In this document: positions 1-9,511 of the stretch, in pieces
How positions within the stretch are numbered: the stretch's first letter is position 1
Layout of the letters: each line of letters starts with the position of its first letter
Assembly (NCBI RefSeq): GCF_032854445.1
Contig: NC_088297.1
Coordinates: 5,829,991-5,893,990, forward strand
Source: Liolophura sinensis
Lineage: Eukaryota; Mollusca; Polyplacophora; Chitonida; Chitonidae
DNA length: 64,000 nucleotides
Direction of reading: 5' to 3'
Program-made: the position numbers and the translations under genes
The notes under the pieces: generated by a model
The model's input: the letters and a program-made list of their open reading frames with translations, nothing else
What the model was told of the DNA's origin: nothing
The model's database searches: none

Positions 1-483
1 AATAATATTTAGATATAAATATCTCAGTATAGATATTTCAATTTGAGAAACTAACATGGAGAGAAACACAAAAGCCCAAATAAAAATATTAAAAATATTT
101 ATAAAATAATGTATATTTATTATAAAAGACTCCATTTCACTGTCTAACTGTAAACTTTGGCCACATTGTTATCAGCTCACAAATGTCACTAAGATTCTGA
201 ATGTTTTGTGGAATCAGAAATGTAGAGGTTTGGAGTTCAGATTCAATTGTCGTCCATTTGTCTCTAATCTGGAACATATCTGTGAAAGATAGATGTGTGG
301 CATCAACTGATTTTTTTCCAGTCAGTAAGGTCACAGGTGGCAAATTTTTATAATGGTATCGATTTTTTGAAGTCTGCAAAGCAGGCATTGCTGTAACACA
401 CATTTAAAGAAATTCTGGAGAGATAAAACGCCAGTGTGTATCTCAGTCTAACAAAACATTTTATTCTGTTTTTATTCATCCAG

Positions 484-674
484 GTGATCCATCAAGGTAC
501 CACGCGTTTTTCATTGCCATTTGCATCCCGCATCATAAAAAGATGGCCGCTATGGATGTGGTTGCCATGGGACGTCTGGGGTCAAATGTTAAAAAAACTG
601 TTCTGATTTGCTCGTTCGACACTGAGAAAGACAGTGTGACGTACACATCTCTGCAATGGACCGGGATTGGATGA
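484..674 (+). CDS. 3'-terminal coding exon of an unidentified gene (partial)
   Basis: A good 3' splice site (T-rich tract, ATCCAG) ends at 483. It opens a frame of 62 codons after a two-base split codon, ending in TGA at 672-674. The reading begins DPSRYHAFFIAIC, has KKMAAMDVVAMGRLGSNVKK in the middle and ends SLQWTGIG. Codon choice looks coding (many GCC, ATC, GTG), unlike the AT-rich flanks. I do not recognise the family. The rest of the gene would lie left of the window, since no partner exon is visible at 1-480. It could be a chance open frame, but the acceptor, composition and clean stop favour a real last exon. Confidence 0.45.
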
Positions 675-1000
675 TAGAAAAGTAATCTTTAGTTTCATTG
701 GTTACTTTGTTATTTTACTTCATTGGTTACTTTGTTATTATGTTTCATTGCTTACTTTGTTATTACAAGCATTCTGAGAACTATTGGCGTTATACTCTGT
801 TGTGATTGGTTGTCACAGGACAGTGTAGAAACCATTGCCATTAAGTCAAGACATTCTTGTAGATGAAAATGCATAATGACAAAACTCATGCATGGTAATT
901 TTGGAAAGGACACTGAAATATGTTGGCAGAAAGCGAGGCATTTCATGGCTATAATTGCACAGCAGTAAGATTGTAAGAGAACTTATCTTGTAAGAGTGCA
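675..1000. other. AT-rich intergenic stretch, no gene seen
   Basis: Possible 3' UTR of the exon at 484-674. It holds three imperfect copies of a phrase reading TTTCATTGGTTACTTTGTTA between about 695 and 765. Nothing else is recognisable. Confidence 0.4.
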
Positions 1001-1002
1001 GA

Positions 1003-1356
1003 CCGCTTTGGTGTCCTAATGGTTAAAGTGTCTGCCTCGGAAGTCGAGAGACCTGGGGATCAAACCCGGGTTGGGTCTTTCCAAAGACTTTAAAAATGGT
1101 ATTTGTTGCTGCCTCGCTTGGCGCTCAACACTGATAGGTTAGAGCAAGGATACATGACTGGTTAGCCCTGTGTCGGTACAATGTGACTTGGTGGGGTGTC
1201 ATGTCTGGTGTCTTCAGCCTGATACTTCAGTGGCGATATGGATTGGCCATGCCACAAGAAGACATAGTATCTGTGTGCACACCTGATGACTCCTTGTCTT
1301 CATATGAATGAAAAATTGTTAAGCATGATGATAAACCCCAAGCATACTTACATATT
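1003..1356 (+). mobile_element. tRNA-derived SINE, family 2 (near full length)
   Basis: The head is tRNA-like: an A-box-like TGGTGTCCTAATGG near 1008 and a B-box-like GGGATCAAACCCG near 1055. A body with GGTGTCATGTCTGGTGTCTTC follows, ending in AAACCCCAAGCATACTTACA. Related bodies occur at 24139-24355 (+), and at 48010-48110, 54525-54612 and 55331-55622 (all -), so the sequence is dispersed. No open frame is present. Confidence 0.6.
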
Positions 1357-1379
1357 CACAGAGCGAATTGCTAGTAAAA

Positions 1380-3740
1380 TGCAATTTTGGCTGTGCTTGT
1401 TGAAGTATACTGGCTGGTCGGACATACCACTGACCTCAGACCAGTATGCCTGTGTTACATGGAATTTTGGCTGTGCTTGTTGAAGTATACTGGCTGGTCC
1501 AACATACCACTGACCTCAGACCAGTATGCCTGTGTTACATGGAATTTTGGCTGTGCTTGTTGAAGTATACTGGCTGGTCCAACATACCACTGACCTCAGA
1601 CCAGTATGCCTGTGTTACATGGAATTTTGACTGTGCTTGTTGAAGTATACTGGCTGGTCCGACATACCACTGACCTCAGACCAGTATGCCTGTGTTACAT
1701 GGAATTTTGGCTGTGCGTGTTGAAGTATACTGGCTGATCCAACATACCACTGACCTCAGACCAGTATGCCTGTGTTACATGGAATTTTGGCTGTGCTTGT
1801 TGAAGTATACGGGCTGGTCCAACATACCACTGACCTCAGAGCAGTATGCCTGTGTTACATGGAATTTTGACTGTGCTTGTTGAAGTATACTGGCTGGTCC
1901 AACATACCACTGACCTCAGAGCAGTATGCCTGTGTTATTGAAGTATACTGGCTGGTCCGACATTCCACTGACCTCAGACCAGTATGCCTGTGTTACATGG
2001 AATTTTGACTGTGCTTGTTGAAGTATACTGGCTGGTCCGACATACCACTGACCTCAGACCAGTATGCCTGTGTTACATGGAATTTTGACTGTGCTTGTTG
2101 AAGTATACTGGCTGGTCCGACATACCACTGACCTCAGACCAGTATGCCTGTGTTACATGGAATTTTGGCTGTGCGTGTTGAAGTATACTGGCTGATCCAA
2201 CATACCACTGACCTCAGACCAGTATGCCTGTGTTACATGGAATTTTGGCTGTGCTTGTTGAAGTATACTGGCTGGTCCAACATACCACTGACCTCAGAGC
2301 AGTATGCCTGTGTTACATGGAATTTTGACTGTGCTTGTTGAAGTATACTGGCTGGTCCAACATACCACTGACCTCAGAGCAGTATGCCTGTGTTATTGAA
2401 GTATACTGGCTGGTCCGACATTCCACTGACCTCAGACCAGTATGCCTGTGTTACATGGAATTTTGACTGTGCTTGTTGAAGTATACTGGCTGGTCCGACA
2501 TACCACTGACCTCAGACCAGTATGCCTGTGTTACATGGAATTTTGGCTGTGCTTGTTGAAGTATACTGGCTGATCCAACATACCACTGACCTCAGACCAG
2601 TATGCCTGTGTTACATGGAATTTTGACTGTGCTTGTTGAAGTATACTGGCTGGTCGGACATACCACCGACCACAGATGAGTATGCCTGTGTTACATGGAA
2701 TTTTGGCTGTGCTTGTTGAAGTATACTGGCTGGTCCGACATACCACTGACCTCAGACCAGTATGCCTGTGTTACATGGAATTTTGACTGTGCTTGTTGAA
2801 GTATACTGGCTGGTCCAACATACCACTGACCTCAGATCAGTATGCCTGTGTTACATGGAATTTTGGCTGTGCTTGTTGAAGTATACTGTCTGGTCCGACA
2901 TACCACTGACCTCAGAGCAGTATGCCTGTGTTACATGGAATTTTGACTGTGCTTGTTGAAGTATACTGGCTGGTCCGACATGCCACTGACCTCAGACCAG
3001 TATGCCTGTGTTACATGGAATTTTGGCTGTGCTTGTTGAAGTATACTGGCTGGTCCGACATGCCACTGACCTCAGACCAGTATGCCTGTGTTACATGGAA
3101 TTTTGACTGTGCTTGTTGAAGTATACTGGCTGGTCCGACATGCCACTGACCTCAGACCAGTATGCCTGTGTTACATGGAATTTTGACTGTGCTTGTTGAA
3201 GTATACTGGCTGGTCGGACATTCCACTGACCTCAGACGAGTATGCCTGTGTTACATGGAATTTTGGCTGTGCTTGTTGAAGTATACTGGCTGGTCCGACA
3301 TACCACTGACCTCAGACCAGTATGCCTGTGTTACATGAAATTTTGGCTGTGCTTGTTGAAGTATACTGGCTGGTCCGACATGCCACTGACCTCAGACCAG
3401 TATGCCTGTGGTACATGGAATTTTGGCTGTGCTTGTTGAAATATACTGGCTGGTCCAACATACCACTGACCTCAGACCAGTATGCCTGTGTTACATGGAA
3501 TTTTGGCTGTGCTTGTTGAAGTATACTGGCTGGTCCGACATGCCACTGACCTCAGACCAGTATGCCTGTGTTACATGGAATTTTGGCTGTGCTTGTTGAA
3601 ATATACTGGCTGGTCCAACATACCACTGACCTCAGACCAGTATGCCTGTGTTACATGGAGTTTTGGCTGTGCTTGTTGAAGTATACTGGCTGGTCCGACA
3701 TTCCACTGACCTCAGACCAGTATGTTGCATGGAATTTTGA
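1380..3740. repeat. 80-bp minisatellite array, about 29 copies
   Basis: The unit contains TGTTGAAGTATACTGGCTGG, a TCCRACATACCACTGACCTC segment and CAGTATGCCTGTGTTACATGG. Copies are very similar, differing at a few recurrent sites (C/G at GACCAG/GAGCAG, GGCTG/GACTG). Two units near 1930 and 2390 lack about 22 bp. Units 458 bp apart (from 1686 and from 2144) share private variants such as GTGCGTGTTG, so a block was duplicated inside the array. Because 80 is not a multiple of 3, many overlapping frames of about 65 codons appear; they are artefacts. Confidence 0.95.
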
Positions 3741-4272
3741 GCTCTGAGTCCATGGCGTTGTGACATTATAGATTTCATTTCTGGGGTCAAACTTTCTAGG
3801 CTTTGAGCTGTCTTGAGACTGCACGCAGTCTGTCAATGAAACGCTTGTACGTGAACATTCAGACGGTGTCGTTAATATTTACACATGTACATCACCTTGC
3901 TAATAAATCATGGCCAGGAATAGTATGTGTATGAAGTGAATCAGAAATTGATTGTATTTGTAAGTGTAAGTCACAAAACCATTCCAGCCGTGACAGCAGT
4001 TTAACAGAAAATGGTATTCTGTAAGACAGACCAGAAGGTGGAGATCATTTGATTGGCTGAGTATGGTTGAAAACAAAATGGCCACCCCAAGTTAAAGCTC
4101 AGGGGAAACGGCCTGTGTTTGTTACTCCATTATCAACCCTGATTGTACAAAAAAACATCACTTAAGCTCAGAAATTCTCAGAATATCTATGAAGCTGAAA
4201 ATTATACAAATCCAGTGAATACACAATTGCTGACAGCGATTCAAGACTGGGCATTTTCCTTTCCAACAACAT
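3741..4272. other. Intergenic, no gene seen
   Basis: Single-copy-looking sequence between the 80-bp array and a SINE. Short open frames on both strands lack any recognisable domain or splice context. Confidence 0.4.
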
Positions 4273-4555
4273 TAGGACTATTTTATTTATTTGATTGGTG
4301 TTTTACGCCGTACTCAAGATTACTTCACTTATACGATGGCAGCCAGCATTATGGTGGGTGGAAGCCGGGAGTGCCTGGGGGAAACCCACGACCATCTGCA
4401 GGTTGCTGACAGACCTTCCCACGTACGGCTGGAGAGGAACCAGCATGAGCTGGACTTGAACTCACAGCAACCGCATTGGTGAGAGACTCCTGGATCATTA
4501 CGCTGCGCTAGCGCGTTAACCAACTGAGCCACAGAGGCCCCTCTAGGACTATTTT
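4273..4555 (-). mobile_element. SINE family 1, full length, with 12-bp target-site duplication
   Basis: Best-bounded copy of the main SINE. Reading the minus strand there is a tRNA-like head (A-box TGGCTCAGTTGG, B-box GAGTTCAAGTCC), a conserved body (CAACCTGCAGATGGTCGTGG, GTGAAGTAATCTTGAGTACG) and the end GGCGTAAAACACCAATCAAA followed by an (AAAT)n tail. The element is 4285-4543, flanked by perfect TAGGACTATTTT copies at 4273-4284 and 4544-4555, direct evidence of retroposition. Confidence 0.9.
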
Positions 4556-5079
4556 TGTCACCCATGCTGTCCGTTACTAAGGCTATCACATGGTCTCTAC
4601 AAGTAACAGCTGGGCAATCTTACAGAATATGGTTATTCATAGGGTTGTTCTTAAAATCTTGTTCTAGAAAATTCTGTGTGCAGATGTCGTTGGAGTTGTT
4701 TGTTGTTGATGGGTCAGAGCTCTCACATGACCGCGGTATTAAATTGATTGGCTGTGGCCTATATACTTAAAACAGGAAGCAGCCATCTTAAGCCATCATG
4801 CAAAAGATAAAACTCGGGGGCAGTGTGATTGGTCAGAAATAAGACAGTTCAGGAGGCGTGACAATTGGCTCCATTCACCACTGTGTGATTGTTGCTCTCT
4901 CCCACCTGATGTCTGCATGACCGTACCTGTGCTGTTACTTTTGTGCGCCCCCTTGGAGTTTGGGAAGTTCTTTTCTGAAAGTGAGGTTTTATGATGCAAG
5001 GTAATGTTAGGTTGAGTCACACCCCTAGACTGGGAAGGTGTTACTTCTACCAGCTTACTGTTACTATCACTGTCCATGG

Positions 5080-5460
5080 CAGTCTCACCTACAGCCTGAA
5101 GACGTGTGACCTCTGAGGTAGCTTACTGCTGGTAAACCACTCCCCCTTCCCCCTCACTAGACATGCAGCTACCTGAACAGGTATTGAGGTGTCATGCTGA
5201 TGTAACTGGATAGTTTGGGCTGGCACACCTGCAGCCTAAAGAGGTGGAGCTTCTCAGGTAACTTACTACTGTTACACTCCCCCCCCCCCCGTCCCCTCCT
5301 CCAGCAGTCTCACTTCCTGAGCATTTCATTCTGATGTAACTGGACAGGTAGAGGAGGCACACTAACAGTTTGAAGATGTGTGAGGTCAAGTAGCTTACTG
5401 CTGCTGCCCTCAACACCCCCCTCCCCCCCACTACCCCCCCCCCCCCACACACACACACAC
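5080..5460. repeat. Imperfect ~138-bp tandem repeat (3 copies) with C-rich tracts
   Basis: Three diverged copies start near 5090, 5230 and 5367. Each has a CAGCCTGAAGA-like phrase, GGTAGCTTACTGCTG, and a run of C (longest at 5278-5293 and 5440-5450) ending in an (AC)n stretch at 5449-5466. No gene is supported in the surrounding 4556-5590. Confidence 0.6.
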
Positions 5461-5592
5461 ACACAAAACATACATGGCCACACCCACCTCACCCCACAGC
5501 TCCGTCTCAATGGACATTAAACTGTGCCTTCATGGTATTGCAGTGTGCTTTCACTGATGGAGATTTGCTTACATAACTGACGTAATAACCGT

Positions 5593-5955
5593 GATAGGGA
5601 GCAAGTCATGACCCAGTGATTAAGATGCTCCTACAGCTGCTGGGACACACGAGGTGTGGGTTCAATACCGGCCATAGGCAGGGAATATGAGAAATCTTTC
5701 ATTTCACTTCTTTTTGGGGCTTTGATGAATAAGGTTCATGTGGTCATTTGCGTAGTCCAATGTTTCTAACCTTTAAGATCCCTTACATGTAAATCTCCTA
5801 GCAATAAAGTGTACTGATCTGTACATAGTTAGAGGGAAGGTAGTCAGTTACTTGCCAAAGGTTGGTGGTTTACCCGCCGTTTCACTCCAGGTTCCTCCAC
5901 ATGTAAACCACCATCGTTGTGCAAGTGAAAAACTCTTCAGGAAAGTGTCATGTGA
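5593..5955 (+). mobile_element. tRNA-derived SINE-like element, family 5
   Basis: The head has an A-box-like stretch (CCCAGTGATTAAGATGC) and a strong B-box (GGGTTCAATACCGG near 5657). The body includes GGTTGGTGGTTTACCC, GTTCCTCCACATGTAAACC and AGTGAAAAACTCTTCAGGAA, which resembles the end of family 1 (GTGAAATATTCTTGAG). Only this copy is seen, so the boundaries are approximate. Confidence 0.5.
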
Positions 5956-6033
5956 AACAACAATGAAAATAACTCATGACAGTGAGAGTCAGGTCAAACG
6001 CTAGACTAGAGAGGTATGAATCTCATCACCTCT

Positions 6034-6203
6034 GGGGGCCTCCGTGGTTAGCGTGCCAGCATTGCACAGTGACCCAGGAGCCTCTCACAAATGCAGTCAC
6101 TCTCGAGTTCAAGTCCAGCGCATGCTGGCTTCCTCTTCAGCCTGTACGTTGGAAATATTCTTGAGTAAGGCAAAATATACTAATCAAATAAATAAATAAA
6201 TAA
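6034..6203 (+). mobile_element. SINE family 1, internally deleted copy
   Basis: It begins GGGGGCCTCCGTGG, keeps the ACCCAGGAGCCTCTCACAAA head and the B-box GAGTTCAAGTCC, then jumps to GGAAATATTCTTGAG and the tail AAATAAATAAATAAATAA. The central CAACCTGCGGATGG segment is missing. Confidence 0.8.
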
Positions 6204-7480
6204 GACACGTTTTCCTCTTCAGATATCTGGACATGATTTTTACCACCCACATCATAACTCATTGTTTCACTAATTTTTTGTCAGAAATAGTGACAGAAGG
6301 TGACATTATCATAAATATAGCCAGAAATGATATTGAAAATTGTTCTGCCATCTGTGCCAATTTTCCAAAATATTGTGATGAGAAACAATCAAATTTTTAC
6401 TGGCCTTACCGTGGGCCTGAGTGTAAGAGGATTTTTCACTGTTTATGCGGCTCGGGAGGTGTTAGCTCGTTCAGATGTTTGACTTCTAGTTTTATCATGC
6501 AGTCCAGTCCCAACCCGCCTCAGACAAGGCATGCCTGTAGCAAGTTCCTTACGGGGAAGTTCATTTCATCATGCTGTTTAGAATGGCTTTAAAAATGGGT
6601 GGGAGGATTGCATTGCATAATCTGCACCCATCACCCAATGCAAGCCAACCGAACCCCACCTTGGCAGAGTGAAGGCATAAGGAGTACTGTTTAGTTTTAC
6701 TGTTGTTGAGATTCCATTATGTAACCAGAATAACAGGCTATGTAAAGAAAGGGTTTTGTCGTCGGGTATTAACTTTGGCCCCTCCCCCCAAACAGGAACT
6801 GCCTATAAATGTGTCCATGGGAGGGTGACGGTATGAGACCGAAATCCTCAGAGGTAGGAAATGGGTGGAGAGTGATCGCCCCCAGGTAACGTAAAGGTGT
6901 TTCAGCTGACTACTGTAACACACTGATCTTCTCTTTACCACGGTGACCTCTCCATGTCACCGCCCCCTAATGTCCCACAGTCTGGGCTGTATGGAGCAAA
7001 AAGACCCTTTGGGGTTACGTCATTCACACTTACCTGCCTTGTCATGCCCCTGCCCATCTCACTCCTCTCCCCTCACCATTCACAACCCCTTCACCACCCA
7101 GTTAACTGAATTAAGCATCTGATAACATGCTGTCAGCCCAATTTTTCCCCACTGGTGAGAAACATCTGGATTACAGTTTATAATGTATATGGCGAAGTCA
7201 TTGCAGTTCAGAGTTATGCAGTGCTTATGAGCTCAGGCCACTTCAATAAACCCACACCTCATGTGACTTTTGATAAGGCCACACCCAAATTACCTCCCTT
7301 GAGGTCACTGTCCCGTTAAAGTGTGTTTTTAGGAGTGAACTGTGGTTGGGTGAGACCTCAGAAAATGGCTAATGGCAAGTTTCGTAGTTAGTGGCATGCT
7401 GATGAGGTTCCAGTTCTCGTAATTTCACGCCCCAAAAAGTAATCTTGCGTTACGTCAGTCACTGTTGTGTCACAAGGGAG
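6204..7480. other. Intergenic, no supported gene
   Basis: A 119-codon plus-strand frame (6233-6592) has no recognisable domain, weak start context and AT-rich codon use, and I do not call it a gene. The rest is single-copy-looking sequence without recognised exons. Confidence 0.35.
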
Positions 7481-7506
7481 GTAATTGAGAGCTTTGCCTT
7501 TGAAAG

Positions 7507-7612
7507 CCATGCACCGTAACGTCTCAACCAGTCTGCACCGTAACGTCTCAACCAGTCTGCACCGTAAGGTCTCAACCAGCCTGCACAGTAACCTCTCAAC
7601 CAGTCTGTTCCA
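7507..7612. repeat. 24-bp tandem repeat, about 4 copies
   Basis: The unit reads ACCGTAACGTCTCAACCAGT plus CTGC, with point variants (AAGG, CAGTAACCTC). The 24-bp period keeps both strands open, which explains the repetitive frames here. Confidence 0.85.
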
Positions 7613-7665
7613 GATTTATGAAAAGCAAGATGATGGTTCATATACACCATACTGTTTATCAGTGA

Positions 7666-7865
7666 NNNNNNNNNNNNNNNNNNNNNNNNNNNNNNNNNNN
7701 NNNNNNNNNNNNNNNNNNNNNNNNNNNNNNNNNNNNNNNNNNNNNNNNNNNNNNNNNNNNNNNNNNNNNNNNNNNNNNNNNNNNNNNNNNNNNNNNNNNN
7801 NNNNNNNNNNNNNNNNNNNNNNNNNNNNNNNNNNNNNNNNNNNNNNNNNNNNNNNNNNNNNNNNN
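7666..7865. other. Assembly gap (200 N)
   Basis: Exactly 200 N. The left flank ends TATCAGTGA and the right flank begins TATCAGTGA, so the two contig ends share at least 9 bases. Confidence 1.
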
Positions 7866-7894
7866 TATCAGTGAAAACTTAAGGTAGTAATCCA

Positions 7895-8104
7895 GGGACC
7901 TCTGTGGTAAGCTTGTCAACATGGCATAGTGATCCAGGAGCCTCTCACCAATGCAGTCTCGGGTTTCTCCTCAGGCTGCCAGCAACCTGCGGATGGTTAT
8001 GGGTTTCCCTGCAGGCAGTGTCCATTTTTTCTCCCATCATAATGTTGGCCACTGCCATGTGAGTGAAATATTCTTGAGTACACCAATCAAATATGAATAA
8101 ATTA
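7895..8104 (+). mobile_element. SINE family 1, diverged copy
   Basis: It starts AGGGACCTCTGTGG, keeps CAGGAGCCTCTCACCAATGC, CAGCAACCTGCGGATGG, CATAATGTTGGCC and GTGAAATATTCTTGAGTACA, and ends CACCAATCAAATATGAATAA. The B-box region is largely deleted. Confidence 0.8.
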
Positions 8105-8556
8105 GAAGTATTCCGCGTTTCTAAACAGGATAACTTCTGTTGGAAGGAATATATGGGATTCACAGGGTTTTTTTTGAAGTCAGTTTTTTTTTTAGGAGTC
8201 ATGATGGGAAATGGCAACATTCTTGGATATGGGAGAACAACAGCAGCCATCTAAACCGTCGTCTCAATAATCACACGGCACAACCCAAATTTGAAAGCTG
8301 CATGAGTACTGCACTTTTTTTTTTTATCACATGCAGTGCATTTCATGTAATGCGTTATTCTGCTTCTCAAGGCCGATTTTCTTTAAAACGATAGGACAGA
8401 CACGTGAACTATCTGGTAATATGCACTTCTCACTGATTTTGCTTTACATGAATGTAGAATGGCGGGACAAAAGGACAGTGCCATTTCCAATTCCACTTTT
8501 GTTGTGAGGAGACAAAAAATAAATGAAAACAGATGTAACATTGGCAATAAAAGTAA
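8105..8556. other. Intergenic, no gene seen
   Basis: AT-rich sequence with T-runs (8167-8174, 8186-8193, 8316-8325), beyond the likely 3' end of the FBXO43-family gene. Nothing recognisable. Confidence 0.35.
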
Positions 8557-8562
8557 TTTATT
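8557..8562 (-). terminator. FBXO43: Candidate poly(A) signal of the FBXO43-family gene
   Basis: AATAAA on the minus strand about 700 bp after the stop codon at 9263. No alternative was examined exhaustively. If used, the 3' UTR (about 8540-9262) would include a (TA)n/(CA)n microsatellite. Confidence 0.35.
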
Positions 8563-9181
8563 TCATATCACATATGATGGCTAAAATTTGTGTTTTTTTC
8601 TCATAAGTCATGTTATTCAGTCTTTTGCGTCACTGTCACAAATATATACAGACATATTGCACAAAGTCTTCACTCGGTCAAAGTGAAACAGCAGTCATCA
8701 AACAATTCAATAAAAAATACTTCCAAAACACAATGAAAGTCAAAATAAAATCGATTTCGCTGTATTGAAACTGATGGGAATGAAAAGCACTATGTGTTAG
8801 ATAAAGATGGTTTATCTACCCATTAATACATTCCTGACAATTTCAGATGTTTGACTCGTGAATAGATTATTATTTTCAACACCTGGACATAAAAGGATTC
8901 AACGAGAGTAGTTTAAAATGAAACGGGCAATATGTTAAAAGTCTGAAAATGAAATGCTGTAGTTTTTATGGCTGTATAAAATGACAAATCTGAATCTGAC
9001 AAACCAGCTATAACAGGATAAAAATCATGATTAAAATGTCTGAGAGTGAAATGGAAGGAATGACACTGAGCAATGAGTTGGACTGAGATCAAAACATGAT
9101 AAATAGCACCAGGGAATTCTTGCCAACACATGATTAATAAATATGATGGCAAATTATTAAAAATGTCTGAAGTCTTTCTCA

Positions 9182-9246
9182 ATATATACATACACATATA
9201 TGTATTTACATATATACATACATATATATACACACACACACGCACA
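9182..9246. repeat. (TA)n/(CA)n microsatellite
   Basis: Alternating ATACATATAT motifs followed by ACACACACACAC. It lies about 17 nt beyond the FBXO43-family stop codon, inside the inferred 3' UTR. Confidence 0.9.
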
Positions 9247-9262
9247 TAACCAGCAGAAGCTG

Positions 9263-9511
9263 TCACCGGCCCAGTCGACGAAGATTTTTCTTGCTTTTCT
9301 TGCTGCCGACGATTTCAGTCTTTGCTTTCCTGGAAGCCACAGGAACACACGGGCTGGATCCGTGGAAATCCGAAAAACAACTGACGCAAAAGTCAAAAGC
9401 GCACAAGGGATTCTGACATTTCGCGCGATCTTGGCTTGGGGACACTTTGGACGGATGACTGCATTTTCTGCACGACCTCAGTGACTCATCATTGCGCAAT
9501 GTTTTGGCAGC
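9263..9511 (-). CDS. FBXO43: FBXO43-family coding exon 4 (zinc-binding region and RL tail)
   Basis: The acceptor TTTGTCCAG lies just above 9511. In phase 0 the exon encodes 82 residues (328-409), from AAKTLRNDESL to KKNLRRLGR, with TGA at 9263-9265. It carries all eight zinc-ligand candidates. Confidence 0.92.
   Translation of the reverse strand, partial: AAKTLRNDESLRSCRKCSHPSKVSPSQDRAKCQNPLCAFDFCVSCFSDFHGSSPCVPVASRKAKTEIVGSKKSKKNLRRLGR

Noticed and set aside
137-403. 88-codon minus-strand frame
   Set aside because: No recognisable domain or splice context; possibly a decayed transposon piece, but nothing supports it.
1286-3747. A dozen ~65-codon frames ending in WNFGCAC or WNFDCAC
   Set aside because: Same 80-bp unit read repeatedly; 80 bp is not a multiple of 3, so each frame closes after two and a half units.
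6233-6592. 119-codon plus-strand frame with several cysteines
   Set aside because: AT-rich codons, no domain, no conserved motif, no nearby promoter; could be chance.
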